NCBI GenBank assembly: GCA_044355095.1 | Contig: JBIKYT010000082.1 | Span: 1-7,953, forward strand | Length of the DNA: 7,953 nucleotides | From: Casp-actino8 sp044355095 | GTDB taxonomy: Bacteria > Actinomycetota > Acidimicrobiia > Acidimicrobiales > Ilumatobacteraceae | Reading direction: 5' to 3' | In this document: one piece after another, positions 1-5,499 of the stretch | How positions within the stretch are numbered: the stretch's first letter is position 1 | Layout of the letters: each line of letters starts with the position of its first letter | Made by a program: the position numbers and the translations under genes | Notes under the pieces: model-generated | Seen by the model: only the letters and a program-made list of their open reading frames with translations | The model's database searches: none | Told to the model about the DNA's origin: nothing

Positions 1-25
1 TTTTGTTGCGTATAGCGCAACAAAA
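1..25. repeat. Perfect inverted repeat, 10-bp arms, 5-nt loop
   Basis: Positions 1-10 (TTTTGTTGCG) are exactly the reverse complement of positions 16-25 (CGCAACAAAA), separated by TATAG. The element lies 11 bases beyond the stop codon of the minus-strand amidotransferase, so it may act as a transcription-end hairpin for that gene and for a gene to the left. The polarity is unusual for an intrinsic terminator: on either strand the stem opens with T and closes with A, so no U-tract follows the stem inside the window. The left flank is cut by the window edge, so the full extent is unknown. An operator or repeat-family element is an alternative. Confidence 0.6.
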
Positions 26-36
26 CCACACCAGAA

Positions 37-696
37 TCACGAATAGTCGATGATGAAATCAAGAAGTTGGTGAGTGCGTTGCGAGTGTTCAGCTTCGGCG
101 GAGCGCAGTCCTTCAACTAGTGCGACGGCATCAGGTGTGTCAACTTTGAATGTTGTTGCTAGACGTTCAACGATGTCGCCCGTGAATTCAATATGCGGCT
201 GAATCCCCCACGCATTTCCCACACGAAAGAATGTGTCAGCATGCGGCAAACGTGCCATCACCTCAGCACCAACCGGCGCCGTAATCGCATCCTCGTGCCA
301 CACTGCCCAACTTCCCCGAACAACGTCGGGCGAAGATGAAGTCAGAGTCATTTCAGTGAAAGCACGAAAGGTTTGATCCATTCGGCGCACACCTCCACCT
401 AGCGCACAGGCCAACACCTGGGCACCGAAACAAATCCCCACATACGGATGGTTAGTAGAAACCCATCGGCGAACTAACTCAATTTCATTCTGTGCCGGGG
501 CCAAGCAATAGGCATCCGCAACCGAGTTCGGTGAACCGAGAACGAAAAGAATGTCTCCCCCAACATCTTCGAGAGAGACAGGTGAATCTTCGCGGTAAAT
601 GTTCACTATTTCATAACCACGAAGTTCGAACCAAGAACCAATATTGCCCAATTCATGAGCAACCTCTCGATGCGAAAGAACAACTGCACGCTTCAT
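37..696 (-). CDS. Class I glutamine amidotransferase-like protein
   Basis: A stand-alone class I (Triad) glutamine amidotransferase domain of 219 residues, resembling the glutaminase half of GMP synthase. Such domains release ammonia from glutamine, or hydrolyse gamma-glutamyl bonds, in the cytoplasm. The nucleophile elbow GICFGAQ places the catalytic Cys at residue 89. The motif IQPHIEF supplies His168 and Glu170, so the triad looks complete. LGSPNS near residue 54 fits the oxyanion-side loop. The reading frame extends upstream to 789, but the ATG at 696 (MKRAVVLSH) is chosen because the family begins directly with this first beta strand and because the longer version would run into the divergent gene at 755. 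No synthase partner domain or adjacent synthase gene is present, so the acceptor substrate is unknown. PuuD-like gamma-glutamyl hydrolase activity or another GMP-synthase-like role are both possible. Confidence 0.88.
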   Translation of the reverse strand: MKRAVVLSHREVAHELGNIGSWFELRGYEIVNIYREDSPVSLEDVGGDILFVLGSPNSVADAYCLAPAQNEIELVRRWVSTNHPYVGICFGAQVLACALGGGVRRMDQTFRAFTEMTLTSSSPDVVRGSWAVWHEDAITAPVGAEVMARLPHADTFFRVGNAWGIQPHIEFTGDIVERLATTFKVDTPDAVALVEGLRSAEAEHSQRTHQLLDFIIDYS

Positions 697-729
697 CTCA
701 GACCACCACGTCATTTTCCAACAATTGAA

Positions 730-735
730 ACAGTA
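730..735 (-). promoter_or_regulatory. Possible -10 box for the amidotransferase gene
   Basis: On the minus strand the hexamer TACTGT occupies 735-730. It would give a transcript start near 722 and a leader of about 26 bases before the ATG at 696. The same hexamer occurs just before the monooxygenase ATG. I see no convincing -35 box, and the leader has no clear Shine-Dalgarno. This is a weak call resting on one hexamer. Confidence 0.3.
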
Positions 736-741
736 GTTCAC

Positions 742-747
742 TAACCT
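742..747 (+). promoter_or_regulatory. Leaderless-type -10 box for the VOC gene
   Basis: TAACCT fits the TANNNT form of actinobacterial -10 boxes. It ends exactly seven bases before the ATG at 755, so transcription would begin at or beside the A of the start codon. No Shine-Dalgarno sequence is visible before this ATG, which agrees with leaderless translation. No good -35 hexamer was found at 16-18 bases. The 58-base gap is shared with the divergent amidotransferase. Confidence 0.45.
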
Positions 748-754
748 CAGACTC

Positions 755-1117
755 ATGGAAGTCATAGGCCTACACCATGTCAATGTCAACGTACATTCGC
801 TCCCTGAGGCGTTGGCGTTCTACGTTGATGGTCTAGGTTTCACATCTTTTGAACGACCAGGATTCAAAATTGATGGCGCGTGGCTCAATATGGGCTCGCA
901 CGAGCTACATCTTTTTGTTCGACCCGATGCAGTCATTGATCGCAATCAACACTTTGCGCTTGCAGTGACTGATATCAATGATTGCGCTCGTCATTTGGAA
1001 GCCAAAGGTTTGAAGTATCGGCTGGCTCCAGAAATTGAAGGCGTGAATCGTCAGATCTTCATTCATGATCCGAGTGGCAACCGCATTGAACTGAACGAAG
1101 TCAAGCCCACTATCTAG
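755..1117 (+). CDS. VOC-family (glyoxalase/bleomycin resistance fold) protein
   Basis: A 120-residue single-domain protein of the vicinal oxygen chelate superfamily, whose members use a metal ion to handle diol, thiol-adduct or dioxygenase substrates in the cytoplasm. It opens with LHHVNVNVHSLPEALAFY, the usual first beta-alpha unit. Candidate metal ligands are His8, His66 (in QHFALAV) and Glu112 (in NRIELNE). They sit at the same places as the His/His/Glu triad of FosA-type proteins. DPSGNRIEL near residues 105-113 is the standard closing strand. Length is normal for one VOC unit that dimerises. The substrate cannot be read from the sequence: a lactoylglutathione lyase-like, dioxygenase-like or fosfomycin-thiol-transferase-like role are all possible. 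The gene is divergent from the amidotransferase and converges on the SDR gene, with which it shares stop-codon bases. Confidence 0.88.
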   Translation: MEVIGLHHVNVNVHSLPEALAFYVDGLGFTSFERPGFKIDGAWLNMGSHELHLFVRPDAVIDRNQHFALAVTDINDCARHLEAKGLKYRLAPEIEGVNRQIFIHDPSGNRIELNEVKPTI

Positions 1118-2022
1118 AACGGGTACTTCACACCAGTCAGTTCTTCGCTGATTTCCCACAAACGTCCTGCGTCATTCATGTTGCGCGCACGCTTGCTTGG
1201 GGTGACCTTCACAGGTGCGCCAAACATCTGAAACTTCGGTCCGTAATATTCGCGACCAGTTGCCTGTGGATCCACCATGGCACGCACCTGCGATTCACAT
1301 CCTTGAACGCCGGTACGCGTCAGAACAGGCGTCAATCGACGCATCACAAAATTCGTCGCCGATGTTCCGGTCTTGCCAAGTTCGGTGCGCGCAGTCCCGG
1401 GATGTGCAGCTAAAGCGATTGTCGTTGATCGTGTTTCTCGAATCCGTCGTTCCAATTCGTTCGTAAACAAGATGTTGGCCAACTTGCTCTGAAAGTACGC
1501 GCCCCACCGGCTGTATCTCCGTCGATCGCACATCAGATCGTCTAGGTGAATCTTTCCGGGAATATGTCCCATGCTCGACACATTCACGATGCGACTATTC
1601 GGTCGCTTCATTAAGGATGGCAGTAGCAAACCAGTCAAGGCGAAATGGCCGAGGTGATTCACTCCTATTTGAGTTTCAAAGCCGTCTTCCGTTCGACTTT
1701 GATCCAGCCCCATGAGCCCGGCGTTATTCATCAACCCGTCAAGTTCGATTCCGTCAGCAAGTAATTGCGCACTGAATTGACGGATCGAAGCCAAACTTGC
1801 CAAATCGAGTTGACGAACCTCAACCGAACCCTTACCCGAACGCAGACTTTGGGCCGCAGCCTCGGCTTTCTCTGCATTACGACATGCCATGATCACATGT
1901 GCTCCAGCGCCCACAAGATTGCGAGCGGCCTCAAGACCTAGTCCCGAATTCGCCCCCGTAATGCAAACTATTTTTCCGGATAGATCAGGAATATCAGTAG
2001 TGGTCCAAAGCTTTTGCGACAT
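1114..2022 (-). CDS. Short-chain dehydrogenase/reductase (retinol dehydrogenase-like)
   Basis: A classical SDR oxidoreductase of 302 residues that should interconvert an alcohol and a ketone or aldehyde using NAD(P)(H). Visible family motifs are TGANSGLG (residues 22-29, dinucleotide loop), DLAS (73-76), NNAG (99-102), the catalytic Ser in VNVSS (149-150), and Tyr176 with Lys180 in YFQSK. Arg48 in the ACRN segment after the second beta strand favours NADP(H). The long C-terminal half (HPGTARTEL onward) and overall length resemble the retinol dehydrogenase / WW-domain oxidoreductase-like group rather than 250-residue FabG-type enzymes. A further in-frame ATG lies at 2037 (five extra residues, MRTSF). 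I prefer 2022 because the upstream ATG sits inside the palindrome proposed as operator. The gene is divergent from a TetR regulator that may control it. The physiological substrate is unknown. Confidence 0.92.
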   Translation of the reverse strand: MSQKLWTTTDIPDLSGKIVCITGANSGLGLEAARNLVGAGAHVIMACRNAEKAEAAAQSLRSGKGSVEVRQLDLASLASIRQFSAQLLADGIELDGLMNNAGLMGLDQSRTEDGFETQIGVNHLGHFALTGLLLPSLMKRPNSRIVNVSSMGHIPGKIHLDDLMCDRRRYSRWGAYFQSKLANILFTNELERRIRETRSTTIALAAHPGTARTELGKTGTSATNFVMRRLTPVLTRTGVQGCESQVRAMVDPQATGREYYGPKFQMFGAPVKVTPSKRARNMNDAGRLWEISEELTGVKYPF

Positions 2023-2030
2023 GAACGATG

Positions 2031-2044
2031 TTCGCATATACGAA
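2031..2044. promoter_or_regulatory. Candidate TetR operator (near-palindrome)
   Basis: TTCGCATATACGAA reads as TTCG-n-ATAT... style dyad symmetry: the outer four bases (TTCG/CGAA) and the central AT pairs match, and one base pair per half-site breaks the symmetry (12 of 14 positions symmetric). It lies in the 52 bases between the divergent SDR and TetR genes, over the possible -10 of the SDR and in the -35 zone of the TetR promoter. That is the usual place for a TetR-family self-regulated operator. The role is inferred from position and symmetry only. Confidence 0.45.
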
Positions 2045-2063
2045 GCAACGACAGCGATGTGTA
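2035..2063 (-). promoter_or_regulatory. Possible promoter of the SDR gene
   Basis: On the minus strand TACACA (2063-2058) and TATATG (2040-2035) are separated by 17 bases, each matching the sigma70-type consensus at four of six positions. Transcription would start near 2028, leaving about six leader bases before the ATG at 2022. The -10 box lies within the candidate operator. Weak match, supported mainly by spacing and placement. Confidence 0.3.
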
Positions 2064-2067
2064 GGCT
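2062..2067 (+). promoter_or_regulatory. Leaderless-type -10 box for the TetR gene
   Basis: TAGGCT (TANNNT form) ends exactly seven bases before the ATG at 2075, the same geometry as for the VOC gene, and no Shine-Dalgarno is present. This supports the ATG at 2075 as the true start. The candidate operator at 2031-2044 covers the place where a -35 contact would fall. Confidence 0.45.
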
Positions 2068-2074
2068 TTACCTT

Positions 2075-2689
2075 ATGACTCGTGGTATGGAGAACACCGA
2101 TAGCGCAATTCGGCTTCGCTTAATTGACAGCACTCTTTTCATGATCGACCGCGATGGCATCGATGGCGCTCGTCTGAAAGACATTGTTGAACACGCCAAT
2201 ATGACGACGGGTTCGTTGTATTGGTTCTTCAAAAATCGCCGAGCTCTCATCAACGCTGCATTGGCCGAGCGCTTTGTTCGCAAGATGCGCATGATCACTG
2301 ATCTGGTTTCCGAGGCATTTAGTAAGGATGCCGATCTCGTCGATCCCCACTTGATTCTGAAGGAAATTGTCGTTCAGCCAAATCAACCCGACAGCGTTGA
2401 TGCTCGCGCCGAACGTGTTCAAGTTCTTGCTGCGGCACTTGAAGACCCCGTATTGGCTAAACACGTTGCCGATATTCAGCGACAACTCCTCACGCAGGTC
2501 AGTGCGATCGTCAAAGAGGCTCAGATCAATAAAGTCATTCGAGCCGACGTCGATCCATATTCAGTTGCCGTCATGATGCAGTCCACCGCTATTGGCCTGG
2601 TCGGCGTTGACCTTGCTAAAGATCTCATGCCCGATATCAAGGCCTGGAACCATCTCATGGACATTGTGGCGAGCGCTCTCAAGGCTTAA
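2075..2689 (+). CDS. TetR/AcrR-family transcriptional regulator
   Basis: A 204-residue TetR-family DNA-binding protein, a cytoplasmic homodimeric ligand-sensing repressor in most family members. The N-terminal helix-turn-helix spans about residues 32-53: GARLKDIVEHANMTTGSLYWFFKN follows the family pattern of an alpha-2 helix, the turn, then a recognition helix ending in G-x-LYW-F. The all-helical C-terminal part (from about residue 70) is the ligand and dimerisation domain, which diverges too much to name the ligand. The frame is open far upstream (to 1889) inside the opposite-strand SDR gene. The ATG at 2075 is chosen from the -10 box spaced seven bases upstream and from the usual family distance between start and HTH. 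A later ATG at 2087 remains possible. Divergence from the SDR gene suggests that gene and itself as targets. Confidence 0.92.
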   Translation: MTRGMENTDSAIRLRLIDSTLFMIDRDGIDGARLKDIVEHANMTTGSLYWFFKNRRALINAALAERFVRKMRMITDLVSEAFSKDADLVDPHLILKEIVVQPNQPDSVDARAERVQVLAAALEDPVLAKHVADIQRQLLTQVSAIVKEAQINKVIRADVDPYSVAVMMQSTAIGLVGVDLAKDLMPDIKAWNHLMDIVASALKA

Positions 2690-2749
2690 TTTTGTCGCCC
2701 GAGTTGCCGGCTCGACTCCTGTCACCATGACGACACCCGCCATTGCTAG

Positions 2750-2779
2750 TTGAGTAACCTGAGAATCCAACCGTAACTT
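2750..2779 (+). promoter_or_regulatory. Possible promoter of the L,D-transpeptidase gene
   Basis: TTGAGT (2750-2755) and TAACTT (2774-2779) are separated by 18 bases, acceptable -35/-10 spacing. Transcription would start near 2787 and leave a leader of about 19 bases before the ATG at 2806. The leader has no obvious Shine-Dalgarno. The promoter sits in the 116-base gap after the TetR gene, so the transpeptidase is probably transcribed on its own. Confidence 0.4.
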
Positions 2780-2805
2780 TGCGGACTTTTTCGAATTTTG
2801 CTTCC

Positions 2806-3798
2806 ATGACAACTCCTCAACAACGCAAAATCATGATTGCTGGCGTCGGCGTCGTCGCATTCGGTTGCCTCGTGGCTGCCGTGGTGAGCGGTGGATCAGG
2901 TTCTGGTGCTACTACTCCCGACTCCACAGTTGCGATCGTCAATTCAATTGTCAACATTGCGCCTGTTGGCGACGAAACCACCACCACAATTGTTGCCCCG
3001 GTGGATTCAAGCGTCGCAGCCACCGAAATTCAAGATTTGGCTGGCGACGATCCCACGACTACAACTGCGTGCGCAATGACCGTTCGTTCACTCGGCGGTG
3101 GCGACACTGGCGAAAGCGTGATCTGCCTACAAAATGCCCTCATTACCGCTGGTTTCTTGACGGGCACCGCGACCGGTACATACGACAACGAGACTGCTAA
3201 TGCGGTGAAGAAACTCCAAACCGAGCGCGACCTTTTCGTTGATGGAAAAACTGGTCGTGAAACAGCCTTGTCACTTGGTGTATGGCCCGATGAAACTTCA
3301 CTCGTCGTACGCACTCCTCCCCCTGCCCCTGGCGCAGTTGACCTTCTTGGCTATGAACTTTCATCGGTCGCAACGAGCGGGCCCGACGCTCCTCCGCTTC
3401 CCGCAAATTCAGGTTCGGGCCGACGCCTCGTGTACGACCGAAATGGTCAACGCATTTGGGCAGTCGGTGACGACAACGTCGTCATTCGCTCGTGGTTGAT
3501 TTCTGGCAGCAAGTACAACAACGAATCGCCCGGAACTCACAAGGTCTACAGCCGTTCTGATGTGTCAACTGCATGGAACGGCAAGGCGTACCTCTACAAG
3601 ATGGTCCGCTGGCTCAAGACCGACATCGGCGCCATCGGTTTCCATGCGTTACCCATTCATGTTGAAGACAATTCGCCGTATCAAACCGATGCTGAACTCG
3701 GTCAGCGACTATCTGGTGGCTGCCAGCGCCAGGCCAATCTAGATGCCGACTTCACCTGGGACTTCGCCCAAATCGGTACGCCCGTCGTTGTGATCTAG
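2806..3798 (+). CDS. Membrane-anchored L,D-transpeptidase with peptidoglycan-binding domain
   Basis: A 330-residue cell-wall enzyme predicted to form or remodel 3-3 peptidoglycan cross-links outside the membrane. Residues 8-28 are a hydrophobic helix after a short basic N-terminus: a signal anchor, or a secretion signal with no clear cleavage site. Residues 29-88 are a low-complexity Ser/Thr/Gly linker with two TTTT runs. Residues 92-158 form a PG_binding_1 domain (VICLQNALITAGFL, TGTYDNETANAVKKLQ, DGKTGRETALSLGVW). A Pro-rich hinge near 170-200 leads to the YkuD catalytic domain (about 206-330). It carries IGFHALP with His280 and the motif LSGGCQR with catalytic Cys306 and Arg308. The usual SHGC(I/V)R form is changed to SGGCQR, a tolerated-looking variation. 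A TTG at 2779 would add nine residues; the ATG at 2806 is preferred because it fits a normal signal segment and the upstream promoter. Confidence 0.92.
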   Translation: MTTPQQRKIMIAGVGVVAFGCLVAAVVSGGSGSGATTPDSTVAIVNSIVNIAPVGDETTTTIVAPVDSSVAATEIQDLAGDDPTTTTACAMTVRSLGGGDTGESVICLQNALITAGFLTGTATGTYDNETANAVKKLQTERDLFVDGKTGRETALSLGVWPDETSLVVRTPPPAPGAVDLLGYELSSVATSGPDAPPLPANSGSGRRLVYDRNGQRIWAVGDDNVVIRSWLISGSKYNNESPGTHKVYSRSDVSTAWNGKAYLYKMVRWLKTDIGAIGFHALPIHVEDNSPYQTDAELGQRLSGGCQRQANLDADFTWDFAQIGTPVVVI

Positions 3799-3814
3799 CA
3801 CACGCGCAAAAACG

Positions 3815-4642
3815 CTATTTGCCAGCAATCAACCGTGTCATCGCTGTTTCTGCAGCCTCAACATCATCTCGTTCTGTATTGACGATCGAACTGAGATAAC
3901 TCACTGCCACATACCCATCGGCAACCATTCCGCCGTCGGTATCGGTTGGAAGTTCGGCCGCATCTCCCCACGCCATGCGCACATAGAAGCTTCCTTCATG
4001 ACCTTCTTTGGGTTCGAGGTTGGCGGTACTCATTCGGCGGGGAGGTTCGTGGCCAAGGCGCGCCGACTTCCAACCCTTGATGTCGCTGAGTTCGGTATTT
4101 GGCACATTGATGTTGGCCACAATCGGGGTCGTCGGCATATTGGCCACTAGACCTTCAACAAAGGCTGCGGCAACGGACGCTGCGGTCTCCCACTTTTGCC
4201 CCACCAGCATTTCATCCCAACCTTGGCCCTCAACGCCAAATCCGGTCACTGCTTGGCTAACTGCGATACCTGAGATCAAACCGTTACGTGCCGTGAGCGC
4301 AGCACCAACTGTGCCCGAGTGATACACCGAGCGGCCCACGTTGGCACCGGGGTTGATTCCCGAAACAACCAAATCAAATGGCGCACCAAATGCGCCAAGA
4401 CGCGAGAACATCACACAAAGTGCGGGCGGACCAGTGACTGCCCACGCTTCATCGATTCCGTCAACATGAGCACGGTGCACTTCGGGCTGAATCAAATGCA
4501 ATGCACCAAGTGCCGCTCCGGCTCCTGAAAATTCGCGATCGGGGGCGGCAATGACTACTTCGCCAAAGGGCCGCATGGCTCGCGCCAATACGTGCAGTCC
4601 GACTGAATCAATTCCATCGTCGTTGGTAAGCAAAATTCTCAT
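3815..4642 (-). CDS. surE: 5'/3'-nucleotidase SurE
   Basis: The survival protein SurE, a cytoplasmic divalent-metal nucleoside-monophosphate phosphatase, here 275 residues and near the family's usual length. The metal site is complete: Asp8 and Asp9 in MRILLTNDDG, Ser39 in the APDREFSG loop, and Asn97 in VVSGINPG. The family block GINPGANVGRSVYHSGTVGAA (written here by its ends, 95-115) and the closing GYVAVSYL strand near 243-250 are also present. The ATG is set by the invariant N-terminus. It is the last gene of a predicted minus-strand operon, 57 bases behind the crotonase gene, and no clear Shine-Dalgarno is visible. It converges on the L,D-transpeptidase gene with only 16 bases between stops. 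Its presence behind oxidative catabolic genes may be incidental operon packing. Confidence 0.95.
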   Translation of the reverse strand: MRILLTNDDGIDSVGLHVLARAMRPFGEVVIAAPDREFSGAGAALGALHLIQPEVHRAHVDGIDEAWAVTGPPALCVMFSRLGAFGAPFDLVVSGINPGANVGRSVYHSGTVGAALTARNGLISGIAVSQAVTGFGVEGQGWDEMLVGQKWETAASVAAAFVEGLVANMPTTPIVANINVPNTELSDIKGWKSARLGHEPPRRMSTANLEPKEGHEGSFYVRMAWGDAAELPTDTDGGMVADGYVAVSYLSSIVNTERDDVEAAETAMTRLIAGK

Positions 4643-4699
4643 AATGACATCGTTGCCGATCGAGTAGTAGAGATCTTCATAAATAGGGTGACGCTTGGC

Positions 4700-5479
4700 T
4701 TAACGTCCAGTGAAATTCGCGGGACGACGCTCAAGGAACGAGGCAACGCCTTCACGATGATCATCGCTCTTGAAACTGGCCGACATTGCCGAGGTATGGC
4801 GTTCCATATGTTCTGAAACCGGCGCAGTCAACCCCATGTACGTGAGTTCTTTGATGAGTTTCAAACTGTGTGGCGAACCGGTAGCGATTCGTTCGGCAAG
4901 TTCATAGGCCCGCGGCAACAGATCTGCCGATTCGACAACTTCAAGCACATAACCAAGTCGCAGTGCTTCGGCGGCATCGATCATGTCACCCGTATAGGTA
5001 AGACGCAGCGCATTTTGTACACCGATGATGCGCGGCAGCAACCAAGTGCCAGCACCAGTGTCTGGCACGAGGCCACGATGCACAAAGTTCCAGGCGAACT
5101 TCGCATTGTTTGATGCCAATCGAATATCGCACTGTGACGTGAACTCAGCACCCATTCCCACAGCAGGTCCATCAATTGCACAGATAGTTGGCTTGGGACA
5201 TTGAACGATTGGCCACCATTTTTCGGTTTCTTCAGCCGATCCCCGCAAACCTCGCTGCGCCCCCGGAATAGTTGACAGATCGGCCAAGTCTGTTCCTGCG
5301 CAAAACGCACCAGGGACTCCGGTGATCACGAGCGCTGCAATATCGTCTTCGCCGGCATGCTGCACTGTTTCGATGAAGTCGAACAGAATCGCAAATGTCA
5401 TCGCATTTTTCTTTTCGGGACGATCAATCGTGATCGTGCCAATCTTGCCGTCTCGTGAGTATTTGATGTGCTCGCTCAT
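4700..5479 (-). CDS. Enoyl-CoA hydratase/isomerase (crotonase) family protein, isomerase-like active site
   Basis: A 259-residue crotonase-fold enzyme acting on an acyl-CoA thioester in the cytoplasm. The oxyanion-hole signature GAFCAGTDL (57-65) and the second loop AVGMGAEF (106-113) are intact. The two glutamates of true enoyl-CoA hydratase are not conserved: where PE is expected the sequence has Asn131-Phe132, and the second position falls on Arg159. Instead GLVPDTGAGTWLLPR (136-150) supplies Asp140, the place used by the PaaG-type epoxide isomerase and by delta3,delta2-enoyl-CoA isomerases. An isomerase or another CoA reaction is therefore more likely than hydration. These alignments were made by eye. 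The start ATG has an AGGA ribosome-binding site five bases upstream. It lies 20 bases after the monooxygenase gene and 57 bases before surE, so it is probably co-transcribed with both. Confidence 0.9.
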   Translation of the reverse strand: MSEHIKYSRDGKIGTITIDRPEKKNAMTFAILFDFIETVQHAGEDDIAALVITGVPGAFCAGTDLADLSTIPGAQRGLRGSAEETEKWWPIVQCPKPTICAIDGPAVGMGAEFTSQCDIRLASNNAKFAWNFVHRGLVPDTGAGTWLLPRIIGVQNALRLTYTGDMIDAAEALRLGYVLEVVESADLLPRAYELAERIATGSPHSLKLIKELTYMGLTAPVSEHMERHTSAMSASFKSDDHREGVASFLERRPANFTGR

Positions 5480-5484
5480 AACAG

Positions 5485-5488
5485 TCCT
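5485..5488 (-). promoter_or_regulatory. Ribosome-binding site of the crotonase gene
   Basis: On the minus strand AGGA lies five bases upstream of the ATG at 5479, in the 20-base gap after the monooxygenase stop codon. It is the only clear Shine-Dalgarno among the genes of this window, as expected for an internal operon gene that cannot be leaderless. Confidence 0.55.
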
Positions 5489-5499
5489 GACGATCGTTC

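Noticed and set aside
1889..2074. Upstream in-frame extension of the TetR gene to 1889.
   Set aside because: It would overlap the SDR coding region by over 130 bases and adds no recognisable domain; the -10 box seven bases before 2075 supports the shorter form.
2700..2714. CGAG/CTCG dyad just after the TetR stop codon as a possible terminator.
   Set aside because: Only four base pairs with a seven-base loop and no following T-run.
3799..3814. Small dyad GCG/CGC between the convergent L,D-transpeptidase and surE stops.
   Set aside because: A three-base-pair stem is too short to call a terminator.
4690..4707. GACG/CGTC dyad around the crotonase stop codon.
   Set aside because: Four-base arms with a ten-base loop and no U-tract; indistinguishable from chance.
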